Origin: Symbiodinium natans
Lineage: Eukaryota; Sar; Dinophyceae; Suessiales; Symbiodiniaceae
DNA: 64,000 bases
Reading direction: 5' to 3'
NCBI GenBank assembly: GCA_905221605.1
Contig: CAJNDS010002486.1
Coordinates: 1-64,000, forward strand
This document shows, piece after piece, positions 1-14,052 of the stretch. A program made the translations under genes and the position numbers. The notes under the pieces are model-generated. The model was not told where the DNA came from and made no database searches. It saw nothing but the letters and a program-made list of their open reading frames with translations. Within the stretch, counting starts at the first letter, position 1. Every line of letters starts with the position of its first letter.

Positions 1-3000
1 AACCTTCTTCAAGACTTCATGCCGAGAAGAAAAGTACAACGAAACCTTCCTCAGAAACTCAAGACATGTAGCAATTGCAACGAAACCTTCTTCAAGAATT
101 CAAGACGAGTAGCAATTGCAACGAAAACTTGCTCGGAAAGAAAAGATATGAAGCAATTGCAACGAAACCTTCTTCAAGAATCAAAGACGAGGAGCAATTG
201 CAACGAAACCTTCCTCGCAAACTCAAGACATGTAGCAACTGCAACGAAACCTTCTTCAAGAATTCATGACGAGTAGCAAATTGCAACCAAACCTTCCTCA
301 GAAATTCAGGACATGTAGCAACTGCAACGAAACCTTCTTCAAGAATTCAAGACGAGTAGCCAATTGCAACGAAACCTTGCTCAGAAACTCAAGACATGCA
401 GCAATTGCAACGAAATCTTTTTCAAGAGTTCAAGACAAGTAGCAACTTGCAACGAAACCTTCCTCAGAAACTGCAGACATGTAGCAATTGCAACGAAACC
501 TTCTTCAAGAATTCAAGACGAGTAGCAATTGCAGCCAAACCTTCCTCAGAAACTCAAGACATGTAGCAATTGCAACGAAACTTTCTTCAACAATTCAAGA
601 CGAGTAGCAATTGCAACGAAACCTTCCTCAGAAACGGAAGGCATGTAGCAATTGCAACGAAACCTTCTTCAAGAACTCAAGACGAGTAGCAGTTGCAGCC
701 AAACCTTCCTCAGAAACTCAAGACATGTAGCAATTGCAACGAAACCTTCTTCAAGAATTCAAGACGAGTAGCAATTGCAACGAAATCTTCCTCAGAAACT
801 CAAGACATGTAGCCATTGCAACGAAACATTCTTCAAGAATTCATGACGAGTAGCAAAATGCAACGAAACCTTCCTCCCACAAACTCAGGACATGTAGCAA
901 TTGCAACGAAACCTTCTTCCAGAATTCAAGACGAGTAGCAATTGCACCCAAACCTTCCTCAAAAACTCAAGACATGTAGCAATTGCAACAAAACCTTCTT
1001 CAAGAATTCATGACGAGTAGCAAAGTGTAACGAAAACTCATGTAGCAATTGTAACGAAACCTTCTTCAAGAATTCAAGACGAGTAGCAATTGCAGCCAAA
1101 CCTTCCTCAGAAGCTCAAGACATGTAGCAATTGCAACGAAACCTTCTTCAAGAACTCAAGACGAGTAGCAATTGCAACGAAACCCTCCTCACAAGCTCAA
1201 GACATGTAACAATTTGCAACGAAACCTTCTTCACGAATGCAAGACGAGTAGCAATTACAACGAAACCTTCCTCAGAAACTCAAGACATGTAGCAATTGCA
1301 ACGAAACCTTCTTCAAGAATTCAAGACGAGTAGCAATTGAAACGAAACCTTCCTCAAAAACTCCAGACATATAGCAATTGCAACGAAGCCTTCTTCAAGA
1401 ATTCAAGACGAGTAGCAATTGCAACGAAACCTTCCTCAGAAACGGAAGGCATGTAGCAATTGCAACGAAACCTTCTTCAAGAATCCAAGACGAGTAGCAA
1501 TTGCAACGAAACCTTCCTCAGAAACTCAAGACATGTAGCAACTGCAACGAAACCTTCTTCAAGAATTCAAGACGAGTAGTAATTGCAGCGAAACTTTCCT
1601 CAGAAAATCAAGTAATGTTGCAATTGCAACGAAGCCTTCTTCAAGAATTGAAGACGAGTAGTAATTCCAACGAAACCTTCCACGCAAACTCCAGACATGT
1701 AGCAATTGCAAAGAAACCTTCTTCAAGAATTCAAGACGAGTAGCAAATTGCAACGAAACCTTCCTCAGAAATTCAAGACATGTAGCAATTGCAACGAAAC
1801 CTTCTTCAAGAATTGAAGACGAGTAGTAATTCCAACGAAACCTTCCTGGAAACGCCAGACATGAAGCAATTGCAACGAGACCTTCTTCAAGAATTCATGA
1901 CGAGTAGCAAATTGCAACCAAACGCTCCTCAGAAAATCAGGACATGTAGCAATTGCAACGAAACCTTCTTCAAGAATTCAAGACGAGTAGCAATTGCAAC
2001 GAAACCTTCCTCAGAAACTCAAGACATGTAGCATTTGCAATGAAACCTTCTTCAAGAATTCAAGGCCAGTAGTAATTGCAACGAAACCTTCCTCAGAACC
2101 CAAGACATATAGCAATTGCAACGAAACCTTCTTCAAGAATTCAAGACGAGTAGCAATTGCAACGAAACCTTCCTCAGATACCCCAGACATGAAGCAATTG
2201 CAACAAATTCTTCTTCAAGAATTCAAGACGAGTAGCAATTGCAACCAAAACCTTCCTCAGAAACTCAAGACATGTAGAAAATGCAACGAAACCTTCTTCA
2301 AGAATTCAAGACGAGTAGCAAATTGCAGCGGAATCTTCCTCAGAAACTCAAGACATGAAGCAATTGCAACGAAACCTTCTTCAAGAATTCAAGACGAGTA
2401 GCACATTACAACGACACCTTCCTCAGAAACTCAAGACATGTAGCAATTGCAACGAAACCTTCTTCAAGAATTCAAGACGAGTAGCAATTGCAACCAAACC
2501 TTGCTCTCAAATTCCAGACATGTAGCAATTGCAATGAAACATTCTTCAAGAATTCAAGACGAGTAGCAATTGCAACGAAACCTTCCTCGCAAACGCCAGA
2601 CATAAAGCAATTGCAACGAAACCTTCTTCAAGAATTCATGACGAGTAGCAAATTGCAACGAAACCTTCCTCAGAAACTCAAGACATGTAGCAATTGCAAC
2701 GAAACCTTCTTCAAGAATTCATGACGAGTAGCAAAGTTCAACGAAAACTTGCTCAAAAAACTCAGGACATGTAACAATTGCAACGAAACCTTCTTCAAGA
2801 ATTCAAGGCGAGTAGTAATTGCAACCAAACCTTCCTCAGAAACTCAAGAGATGTAGCAATTGCAATGAAACCTTCTTCAAGAATTCAGGACGAGTAGCAA
2901 TTGCAACGAAATCTTCCTCAGAAACTCAAGGCATGTAGCAATTGCAACAAAACCTTCTTCAAGAATTCAAGACGAGTAGCAAATTGCAACGAAACCTTCC

Positions 3001-5059
3001 TCGGAAACTCCAGACATGAAGCAGTTGCAACGAAACCTTCTTCAAGAGTTCATGACGAGTAGCAAATTGCAACCAATCGTTCCTCAGAAACTCAGGACAT
3101 GTAGCAATTGCAACGAAACCTTCTTCAAGAATTCATGACGAGTAGCAATTGCAACGAAATCTTCCTCGTAAACTCCAGACATGTAGTAATTGCAGTGAAA
3201 ACTTCTTCAAGAATTCAAGGCGAGTAGCAATTGCAACGAAACCTTCCTCAGAAACTCAAAACATGTAGCAACTGCAACGAAACCTTCTTCAAGAATTCAA
3301 GACGAATAGCAATTGCAACGAAATCTTCCTCAGAAACTCAAGACATGTAGCAATTGCAACGAAACCTTCTTCAAGAATTCAAGACGAGTAGCAATTGCAA
3401 CGAAACCTTCCTCAGAAACTCAAGACATGTAGCAATTGCAACGAAACCTTCTTCAAAAATTCAAGACCAACGAAATCTTCCTCGTAAACTCCAGACATGT
3501 AGTAATTGCAGTGAAAACTTCTTCAAGAATTCAAGACGAGTACCAATTGCAACTAAAACTTCCTCACAAACTCAAGACGTGTAGCAATTGCAACGAAACC
3601 TTCTTCACGAACTCAAGGCGAGTAGCAATTTCAACGAAACCTTCCTCAGAAACTCAAGACATGTAGCAATTGCAACGAAACCTTCTTCAAGAATTCAAGA
3701 CGAGTAGTAATTGCAACGACACTTTCCTCAGAAAATCAAGTCATGTAGCAATTGCAACGAAGCCTTCTTCAAGAATTGAAGACGAGTAGTAATTCCAACG
3801 AAACCTTCCTGGAAACGCCAGACATGAAACAATTGCAACGAAACCTTCTTCAAGAATTCAAGACGAGTAGTCATTGCAACGAACCCTTCCTCAGAAACTC
3901 AAGACATGTAGCAATTGCAACGAAACCTTCTTCAAGAATCCAAGACGAGTAGAAATTGCACCGAAATCTTCCTCAGAAGCACAAGACATGTAGTAATTGC
4001 AACGAAATCTTCTTCAAGAATTCAAGACGACTAGCAATTGCAACGAAACCGTCCTCAGAACTCAAGACATGTAGCAATTGCAACGAAACCTTCTTCCAGA
4101 ATTCAAGACGAGTAGCAACTGCAACGAAAACTTCCTCGCAAACTCAAGACATGTAGCAATTGCAACGAAACCTTCTTCACGAATTCAAGACGAGTATCAA
4201 TTGCAACGAAACCTTCATCGGAAACGCACGACATGTAGCAATTGCAACGAAACTTTCTTCAACAATTCAAGACGAGTATAAATTAAAACGAACCGTTCTT
4301 CAGACATTACGGACATGTAGCAATTGCAACGAAACCTTCTTCACGAATTCAAGACGAGTAGCAATTGCAACGAAACCTTCCTCAGGCACTCAAGACATGG
4401 AGCAATTGCAACGAAACCTTCTTCAAGAATTCAAGACGACTAGCATTTGCAACGAAACCGTCCTCAGAACTCAAGACATGTAGCAATTGCAACGAAACCT
4501 TCTTCCAGAATTCAAGACGAGTAGCAACTGCAACGAAAACTTCCTCGCAAACTCAAGACATGTAGCAAGTGCAACGAAACCTTCTTCAAGAATTCAAGAC
4601 GAGTAGCAATTGCAGCCAAACCTTCCTCACAAACTGAAGACATGTAGCAATTGCAACGAAACCTTCTTCAAGAACTCAAGACGAATAGCAATTGTAACGG
4701 AACCTTCCTCAGAACTCAAGACATGGAGCAAATGCAACGAAACCTTCTTCACGAATTCATGACGAGTAGCAAATTGCAACGAAACCTTGCTCAGAAACTC
4801 AAGGCATGTAGCAATTTGCAACGAAACCTTCTTCAAGAATTCATGACGAGTAGCAACTTGCAACGAAACCTTCCTCAGAAACTCAGGACATGTAGCAACT
4901 GCAACGAAACCTTCTTCAAGAATTCAAGACGAGTAGCAAATTGCAACGAAACCTTCCTCGCAAATTCAAGAGATGTAGCAATTGCAATGAAACCTTCTTC
5001 AAGAATTCAAGATGAGTAGCAACTTGCAACGAAACCTTCCTCAGAAACTGCAGACATGT

Positions 5060-5672
5060 AGCAATTGCAACGAAACCTTCTTCAAGAATTCAAGACGAGT
5101 AGCAATTGCAGCCAAACCTTCCTCAGAAACTCAAGACATGTAGCAATTGCAACGAAACTTTCTTCATCAATTCAAGACGAGTAGCAATTGCAACGAAACC
5201 TTCCTCAGAAACGGAAGGCATGTAGCAATTGCAACGAAACCTTCTTCAAGAACTCAAGACGAGTAGCAATTGCAGCCAAACCTTCCTCAGAAACTCAAGA
5301 CATGTAGCAATTGCAACGAAACCTTCTTCAAGAATTCAAGACGAGTAGCAATTGCAACGAAACCCTCCTCACAAGCTCAAGACATGTAACAATTTGCAAC
5401 GAAACCTTCTTCAAGAATTCATGACGAGTAGCAATTACAACGAAACCTTCCTCAGAAACTCAAGACATGTAGCAATTGCAACGAAACCTTCTTCAAGAAT
5501 TCAAGACGAGTAGCAATTGCAACGAAACCTTCCTCTCAAAGTCAAGACATGTAGCAAATGCAACGAAAACTTCTTCCAGAATTCAAGACGAGTAGCAATT
5601 ACAACGACTCCTTCCTCAGAAACTCAAGTTTGTAGCAATTGCAACGAAACCTTCTTCAAGAATTCAAGACGA
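5060..5672. repeat. Higher-order satellite block, copy 1
   Basis: About 613 bp of the satellite recur almost unchanged 2,675 bp downstream. Diagnostic variants shared by the two blocks include TTTCTTCATCAATTC, GAAACGGAAGGCATG, CCTCCTCACAAGCTC and the shortened CTCAAGTTTGTAGC. One visible difference is GTAGCAAATGC here against GTAGCAATTGC in the other copy. This marks recent multi-monomer duplication rather than monomer-by-monomer spread. Confidence 0.85.
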
Positions 5673-7734
5673 GTAGCAACTTGCAACGAAACCTTCCTCA
5701 GAAACTCAAGACATGTAGCAATTGCAACGAAACCTTCTTGAGCAGCAATTGCAACGAAACCTTCCTCAGAAACTCAAGACATGTAGCAAATGCAGCGAAA
5801 CCTTCTTCAAGAACTCACAATGAGCAGCAATTGCAACGAAACCTTCCTCAGAAACTCAAGACATGTAGCAAGTGTAACGAAACCTTCTTCAAGAATTCAA
5901 GACGAGTAGCAACTGCAACGAAACCTTCCTCAGAACCCAAGACATGTAGCAATTGCAACGAAACCTTCTTCAAGAATTCAAGACGAGAAGCAAGTGCAAC
6001 GAAACCTTCCTCAGAAACTCAAGACATGTAGCAATTGCAGCGAAACCTTCTTGAGCAGCAATTGCAACGAAACCTTCCTCAGAAACTCAAGACATGTAGC
6101 AAATGCAGCGAAACCTTCTTCAAGAACTCAAAATGAGCAGCAATTGCAACGAAACCTCAGAAACTCAAGACATGTAGCAAGTGTAACGAAACCTTCTTCA
6201 AGAATTCATGACGAGTAGCAATTGCAACGAAACCTTCCTCAGAACCCAAGACATGTAGCAATTGCAACGAAACCTTCTTCAAGAATTCAAGATGAGTAGC
6301 AATTGCAACGAAACCTTTCTCAGAAACTCAAGACATGTAGCAATTGCAACGAAACCTTCTTCAAGAATTCACGACGAGTAGCAATTGTAACGAAACCTTC
6401 CTCAGAACTCAAGACATGTAGCAATTGCAACGCAACCTTCTTCAAGAATACAAGACGAGTAGCAATTGCAACGGAACCTTCCTCAGAACTCAAGACATGT
6501 AGCAATTACAATGAAACCTTCTTCAAGAATTCAAGACGAGTAGCAATTGCAACGAAACCTTCCTCGAAAACTCAAGACATGTAGCAATTGCAACGAAAAC
6601 TTCTTCAAGATTTCAAGACGAGCAGCAATTGCAACGAAATCTTGCTCAGAATCTCAAGACATGAAGCAATTGCAACGAAACCTTCCTCAAGAAATCAAGA
6701 CGAATAGCAATTGCAACCAAACCTTGCTCGGAAACGCCAGATATATAGCAATTGCAATGAAACATTCTTCAAGAATAGAAGACGAGTAGCAATTGCAACG
6801 GAACCTTCCTCAGAAACTCAAGACATGTAGCAATTGCAACGAAACCTTCTTCAAGAATTCAAGATGAGTAGCAACTTGCAACGAAACCTTCCTCATAAAC
6901 TCAAGACATGGAGCAATTGCAACGAAACCTTCTTCACGAATTCAAGACGAGTAGCAATTGCAACGAAACCTTCCTCAAAAACTCAAGACATGCAGCAATT
7001 GCAACGAAACCTTCTTCAAGAAGTCAAGACGAGTAGTACTTGCAACGAAACCTTCCTCAGAACCCAAGACATGTAGCAATTGCAACGAAACCTTCTTCAA
7101 GAATTCATGCCGAGAAGAAAATAACAACGAAACCTTCCTCAGAAACTCAAGACATGTAGCAATTGCAACGAAACCTTCTTCAAGAATTCAAGACGAGTAG
7201 CAATTGCAACGAAACCTTCCTCGGAAACTCAAGATATGAAGCAATTGCAACGAAACCTTCTTCAAGAATCCAAGACGAGGAGCAATTGCAACGAAACCTT
7301 CCTCGCAAACTCAAGACATGTAGCAATTGCAACGAAACCTTCTTCAAGAATTCATGACGAGTAGCAAATTGCAACCAAACCTTCCTCATAAATTCAGGAC
7401 ATGTAGCAATTGCAACGAAACCTTCTTCAAGAATTCAAGACGAGTAGCAATTGCAACGAAACCTGCCTCAGAAACTCAAGACATGTAGCAATTGCAATGA
7501 AACCTTCTTCAAGAAGTCAAGACGAGTAGCAATTGCAACGAAACCTTCCTCAGAAACTCAGGACATGTAGCAACTGCAACGAAACCTTCTTCAAGAATTC
7601 AAGACGAGTAGCAAATTGCAACGAAACCTTCCTCGGAAACTCCAGACATGAAGCAGTTGCAACGAAGCCTTCTTCAAGAATTCATGACGAGTAGCAAATT
7701 GCAACCAATCGTTCCTCAGAAACTCAGGACATGT

Positions 7735-8347
7735 AGCAATTGCAACGAAACCTTCTTCAAGAATTCAAGACGAGTAGCAATTGCAGCCAAACCTTCCTCA
7801 GAAACTCAAGACATGTAGCAATTGCAACGAAACTTTCTTCATCAATTCAAGACGAGTAGCAATTGCAACGAAACCTTCCTCAGAAACGGAAGGCATGTAG
7901 CAATTGCAACGAAACCTTCTTCAAGAACTCAAGACGAGTAGCAATTGCAGCCAAACCTTCCTCAGAAACTCAAGACATGTAGCAATTGCAACGAAACCTT
8001 CTTCAAGAATTCAAGACGAGTAGCAATTGCAACGAAACCCTCCTCACAAGCTCAAGACATGTAACAATTTGCAACGAAACCTTCTTCAAGAATTCATGAC
8101 GAGTAGCAATTACAACGAAACCTTCCTCAGAAACTCAAGACATGTAGCAATTGCAACGAAACCTTCTTCAAGAATTCAAGACGAGTAGCAATTGCAACGA
8201 AACCTTCCTCTCAAAGTCAAGACATGTAGCAATTGCAACGAAAACTTCTTCCAGAATTCAAGACGAGTAGCAATTACAACGACTCCTTCCTCAGAAACTC
8301 AAGTTTGTAGCAATTGCAACGAAACCTTCTTCAAGAATTCAAGACGA
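7735..8347. repeat. Higher-order satellite block, copy 2
   Basis: Second copy of the block at 5,060-5,672, offset 2,675 bp, with the same order of rare variants. Confidence 0.85.
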
Positions 8348-11300
8348 ATAGCAATTGCAACGAACCCTTCCTCAGAAACTCAAGACATGTAGCATATGCA
8401 ATGAAACCTTCTTCAAGAATTCAAGGCCAGTAGTAATTGCAACGAAACCTTCCTCAGAACCCAAGACATATAGCAATTGCAACGAAACCTTCTTCAAGAA
8501 TTCAGGACGAGTAGCAATTGCAACGAAACCCTCCTCACAAGCTCAAGACATGTAACAATTTGCAACGAAACCTTCTTCAAGAATTCATGACGAGTAGCAA
8601 TTACAACGAAAACCTTCCTCAGAAACTCAAGACATGTAGCAATTGCAACGAAACCTTCTTCAAGAATTCAAGACGAGTAGCAATTGCAACCAAACCTTGC
8701 TCGCAAATTCCAGACATGTAGCAATTACAATGAAACATTCTTCAAGAATTCAAGACGAGTAGCAATTGCAACGAAACCTTCCTCGCAAACGCCAGACATA
8801 AAGCAATTGCAACGAAACCTTCTTCAAGAATTCAAGACGAGTAGCAATTGCAACGAAACCTTCCACGCAAACTCCAGACATATAGCAATTGCAACGAAAC
8901 CTTCTTCAAGAATTCAAGACGAGTAGCAAATTGCAACGAAACCTTCCTCAGAAATTCAAGACATGTAGCAATTGCAACGAAACCTTCTTCAAGAATTCAA
9001 GGCAAGTAGTAATTGCAACCAAACCTTCCTCAGAAACTCAAGACATGTAGCAATTGCAACGAAACCTTCTTCAAGAATTCAGGACGAGTAGCAATTGCAA
9101 CCAAATCTTCCTCAGAAACTCAAGGCATGTAGCAATTTCAACGAAACCTTCTTCAAGAATTCAAGACGAGTAGCAAATTGCAACGAAACCTTCCTCGGAA
9201 ACTCCAGACATGAAGCAGTTGCAACGAAACCTTCTTCAAGAATTCATGACGAGTAGCAAATTGCAACCAATCGTTCCTCAGAAACTCAGGACATGTAGCA
9301 ATTGCAACGAAACTTTCTTCAATAATTCAAGACGAGTAGCAATTGCAACGAAATCTTCGTCAGAAACTCAAGGCATGTAGCAATTGCAACGAAACCTTCT
9401 TCAAGAATTCAAGACGAGTAGCAATTGCAACGAAACCTTCCTCAGAAACTCAAAACATGTAGCAACTGCAACGAGACCTTCTTCAAGAATTCAAGACGAA
9501 TAGCAATTGCAACGAAATCTTCCTCAGAAACTCAAGACATGTACCAATTGCAACGAAACCTTCTTCAAGAATTCAAGACGAGTAGCAATTGCAACGAAAC
9601 CTTCCTCAGAAACTCAAGACATGTAGCAATTGCAACGAAACCTTCTTCAAGAATTCAAGACCAACGAAACCTTCCTCGTAAACTCCAGACATGTAGTAAT
9701 TGCAGTGAAAACTTCTTCAAGAATTCAAGACGAGTAGCAATTGCAACGAAACTTCCTCACAAACTCAAGACGTGTAGCAATTGCAACGAAACCTTCTTCA
9801 CGAACTCAAGGCGAGTAGCAATTGCAACGAAACCTTCCTCAGAAACTCAAGACATGTAGCAATTGCAACGAAACCTTCTTCAAGAATTCAAGACGAGTAG
9901 TAATTGCAGCGAAACTTTCCTCAGAAAATCAAGTAATGTTGCAATTGCAACGAAGCCTTCTTCAAGAATTGAAGACGAGTAGTAATTCCAACGAAACCTT
10001 CCACGCAAACTCCAGACATGTAGCAATTGCAAAGAAACCTTCTTCAAGAATTCAAGACGAGTAGCAAATTGCAACGAAACCTTCCTCAGAAATTCAAGAC
10101 ATGTAGCAATTGCAACGAAACCTTCTTCAAGAATTGAAGACGAGTAGTAATTCCAACGAAACCTTCCTGGAAACGCCAGACATGAAGCAATTGCAACGAA
10201 CCTTCTTCAAGAATTCATGACGAGTAGCAAATTGCAACCAAACGCTCCTCAGAAAATCAGGACATGTAGCAATTGCAACGAAACCTTCTTCAAGAATTCA
10301 AGACGAGTAGCAATTGCAACGAAACCTTCCTCAGAAACTCAAGACATGTAGCAATTGCAAAGAAACCTTCTTCAAGAATTCAAGACGAGTAGAAATTGCA
10401 ACGAAACCTTCCTCAGAAAATCAAGTCATGTAGCAATTGCAACGAAGCCTTCTTCAAGAATTCAAGACGAGTAGCAATTGCAACGAAACCGTCCCCGTCC
10501 TCAGAAACTCAAGACATGTAGCAATTGCAACGAAACCTTCTTCCAGAATTCAAGACGAGTAGCAACTGCAACGAAAACTTCCTCGCAAACTCAAGACATG
10601 TAGCAATTGCAACGAAACCTTCTTCACGAATTCAAGAATAGTATCAATTGCAACGAAACCTTCATCGGAAACGCACGACATGTAGCAATTGCAAAGAAAC
10701 CTTCTTCAACAATTCAAGACGAGTATAAATTAAAACGAACCGTTCTTCAGACATTACGGACATGTAGCAATTGCAACGAAACCTTCTTCACGAATTCAAG
10801 ACGAGTAGCAATTGCAACGAAACCTTCCTCAGAAACTCAAGACTATAGCAATTGCAACGAAACCTTCTTCAAGAATTCAAGACGAGTAGCAATTGCAACG
10901 AAAAGTTCCTCACAAGCTCAAGACATGTAGCAATTGCAACGAAACCTTCTTCCAGAATTCATGACGAGTAGCAACTGCAACGAAACTTTCCTCAGAAAAT
11001 CAAGTCATGTAGCAATTGCAACGAAGCCTTCTTCAAGAATTCAAGACGAGTAGCAATTGCAACGAAACCTTCCACGCAAACTCCAGACATATAGCAATTG
11101 CAACGAAACCTTCTTCAAGAATTCAAGACGAGTAGCAAATTGCAACGAAACCTTCCTCAGAAATTCAAGACATGTAGCAATTGCAACGAAACCTTCTTCA
11201 AGAATTCTAGATGAGTAGAAATTGTGAAACCTTGCTCAGAAACTCAAGACATGTAGCAATTGCAAAGAAACCTTCTTCATTAATTCAATTCGAGTAGCAA

Positions 11301-11485
11301 TTGCAACGAAACCTTCCTCAGAAAATCAAGACAGGTAGCAATTGCAACGAAACCTTTTTCAAGAATTCAAGACGAGTAGCAATTGCAACGAAAAGTTCCT
11401 CACAAGCTCAAGATATGTAGCAATTGCAACGAAACCTTCTTCAAGAATTCAAGACGAGTAGCAATGGCAACGAAACCTTCCTCAG

Positions 11486-12793
11486 AGATTCGAAACTAGT
11501 ACCAGTTTCAGAGAAACCTTGTTCAGAAATTCAAGCCGAGTAGAATTTTCAACGAACCCTTCTCCATAAATTCAAGATATGTAGTAATTGCAAGGAATCG
11601 TCCCCAGAAACTCAAGACGAAGAGTAATGGCAACGAGACCTTCCTCAGAAACTCAAGACATGTAGCAATTGCGACGAAAACTTCTTCAAGAATTCAAGAT
11701 GAGTAGAAATTGTAATTAAACCTTCCTCAGGAACTCAAGTTATGTCGCACTTGCAACGAAATCTTCCTCAGAACTTGAAGACTAGTAGCATATAAAAAAA
11801 ACATGATCAGAAATTCAAGCCGAGTAGCAATGCAACGAAGCTTTCCTCAGAAGTTCAGGACATGACTAAATTGTAACGAAACCTTCCTCAGAAATTCCAG
11901 ACTAGTAACAGTTACAAAGAAAACTTGCTCAGAAAACCCAAGTGGAAATTGCAACGAAAGCTTTCCCAGAAATTCAAGACATATAGCAATTGGAACGAAA
12001 CCTTCCTCCAAAATTCAAGACGGGCAGCAATTACAACGAAACCACCCTCAGAAATTCAAGACATGTAGCAAATGCAACGAAACCTTCTCACAAAGCCAAT
12101 TCGATGAGAAATTTGCAGCGAAAACATGCTCAGAAACTCAAGACATGTAGCAATTGCAACGAAACCTTCTTCAACAATTCAAGGCGAGTAGTAATTGCAA
12201 CGAAACCATCCTCCGAAATTCAAGACATGTAGCAATTGCAACGAAACCTTCCTCATAAAGCCAATTCGATTAGAAATTGCAGCGAAAACTTGCTCAGAAA
12301 TTCAAGACATGTAGCAATTGCAACGAAACTTTCCTCATATCAGAAAAGTTCAGGACATTGTTGAAAATGCAACGAAACCTTCTCCAGAAATTCCAGACCA
12401 GCAGCAGTGAGAGAAAACTAGCTCAGAATTCAAGTCAAGTCGCAATTACAACGAACCCTTCAATTCAAGACGAGTAGCAACTTCAACGAAATCTTCCTCA
12501 GAAATTTAAGACATGTAGCAATTGCAACGAAACCTCCTCACAAAGTCAAGCCGACTAGCAATTGCAGCGAAACTTTGCTCAGGAACTCAAGATATGTGGC
12601 AATTGCAACGAAACCTTTCTCACAAAGGCAAAGCCGATTAACAATTGTAGCGAAACCTTCCTCAGAAACTCAAGACATGTAGCAAATGCAACGAAACTTT
12701 CCTCAGAAATTGATGACTAGTAGCAATTGCAATGAAATTTTTTTCAAAAATTAATGACTAGTAGCAAACGTAACTAAATCATACTCTTAAATT
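11486..12793. repeat. 41-bp satellite, diverged monomers
   Basis: The 41-bp periodicity continues but the strict A/B alternation is lost. Monomers now carry many substitutions and small indels, including variants ending in GACTAGTAGC and others with AGCCGA. The block ends abruptly inside a monomer at CATACTCTTAAATT, where a GC-rich segment begins. Confidence 0.9.
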
Positions 12794-14052
12794 ATGCCGG
12801 CATAGACCCCAATCAGTGAGGAGGGCCAGAAAAGGCCAAAGAAGGCCAGAAGAGCACCGACACTCCCGGGGACAAAAAGTACAAAAGTTGGGGGGCCGAA
12901 TTCCTTTGGGGGTCAAAAAGACGCCAACCACTGGGGGATTCGGCTTTGCGTGCGTGTGGAACTTGGGGGCCAAAAGACCCAGCTGATGCTCATGATGCTC
13001 AACCCCAAAATCGCTACCCCAGAATACTAACCCCCGGCACCCAGCCGCAGGGTTGACCCTAAACCCTACCCATAAATCCTGTGTTTTTATTGATCCTGGT
13101 TTCAGGTGGCCTCACCGTGCGCACCGTTGCGGTCGGCAACCTAAGTGGCCCCCCCAGAAGGGGCCTGAAGAGGCCACGAGAGGCCGGAATTCGCGCGAAT
13201 CCACAGGGGGAGCATCGAAATGCAACGGAATTCGCGCGAAACCACAGCGGCAGCATCGAAACGCAACGGAATTCGTGCGAAACCACAGCGGGGGTGTCGA
13301 AACTATAAGGTTCCGTCTCACCGCGCGCGCCGTTGCGGTCGGCAACCTAAGTGGCCCCCCCAGAAGAAGCCTGAAGAGGCCACGAGAGGCCGGAATTCGC
13401 GCGAAACCACAGGGGGAGCATCGAAATGCAACGGAATTCGCGCGAAACAACAGGGAGCATTGAAATGAAACGGATTCCCGCGAAACCACAGCGGGAGCAT
13501 CGAACCGCAACGGAATTCGCGCGAAACCACACAGGAGAGTCGAAACCAAGGACCAGTTCCACCGCGCGTGCCGTTGCGGTTGGCAACCTAAGTGGCCCCG
13601 CCAGAAGAGGCCTGAAGAGGCCACGAGAGGCCGGAATTCGCGCGAAACCACAGGGGGAGCATCGAAATGCAACGGAATTCGCGCGAAACCACAGCGGCAG
13701 CATCGAAACGCAACGGAATTCGTGCAAAACCACAGCGGGGGTGTCGAAACTATAAGGTCCCGTCTCACCGCGCGCGCCGTTGCGGTCGGCAACCTAAGTG
13801 GCCCCCCCAGAAGAGGCCTGAAGAGGCCACGAGAGGCCGGAATTCGCGCGAAACCACAGGGGGAGCATCGAAATGCAACGGAATTCGCGCGAAACCACAG
13901 CGGGAGCATCGAAACGCAACGGAATTCGCGCGAAACCACAGCGGGAGCGTCGAAACCAAGGCCCCGTCCCACCGCCGCGCGCGCCGTTGCGGTCAGCAAC
14001 CAATTCCGTTACCCTAAACGTAAGAACCCCATTGTGCAAGCACTGTTTGGGG
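12794..14052. repeat. GC-rich tandem-repeat insertion inside the satellite
   Basis: A 1.26-kb GC-rich block interrupts the AT-rich satellite. On the left the satellite stops at CTTAAATT; on the right it resumes at AATTAGAGACATGTAGC, so AATT may be a 4-bp target duplication. The first 300 bp are not repeated and hold AGGGCCAGAAAAGGCC and similar. The rest is built of a 41-bp unit containing GAATTCGCGCGAAACCAC, with embedded 10-bp palindrome TTCGCGCGAA. Long open frames on both strands (up to 295 codons, minus strand) have repetitive translations and are not believed to be genes. No terminal inverted repeats or transposase are visible. Confidence 0.85.
13113..13969. repeat. Higher-order units within the GC-rich insertion
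   Basis: Copies of a spacer beginning CACCGCGCGCGCCGTTGCGG start at 13,113, 13,319, 13,560, 13,766 and 13,970, so the unit lengths are 206, 241, 206 and 204 bp. Each unit is one spacer (GTTGCGGTCGGCAACC, then GAAGAGGCCACGAGAGGCC) followed by several 41-bp monomers. The 241-bp unit is longer by about one monomer. Confidence 0.9.

Larger units (their letters stand above)
1..11485. repeat. 41-bp satellite, homogenised 82-bp dimers
   Basis: Continuous tandem array of a 41-bp monomer. Two monomer types alternate: type A carries CCTTCCTCAGAAACTCAAG and type B carries CCTTCTTCAAGAATTCAAG, giving an 82-bp dimer. Nearly every monomer holds the 8-bp palindrome GCAATTGC followed by AACGAAAC, and many B monomers carry GAATTC. 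Each monomer has a TAG just before GCAATTGC. Open frames of 60-144 codons inside are translations of the repeat: three monomers make 123 nt, so peptides recur every 41 residues, similarly in different frames. The left end of the window lies inside the array, so its full size is unknown. Confidence 0.97.

Noticed and set aside
1..11485. CRISPR array (short regular repeats)
   Set aside because: There are no unique spacers: the whole 41-bp unit repeats without non-repeated intervals, and there are no cas genes.
13112..13999. 295-codon minus-strand frame in the GC-rich insertion
   Set aside because: Its translation repeats with the 41-bp monomer and several other frames are equally open; this is expected of a GC-rich repeat lacking TA-rich stops.
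12794..14052. GC-rich insertion as a DNA transposon
   Set aside because: No terminal inverted repeats and no transposase; the possible AATT duplication alone is not enough.
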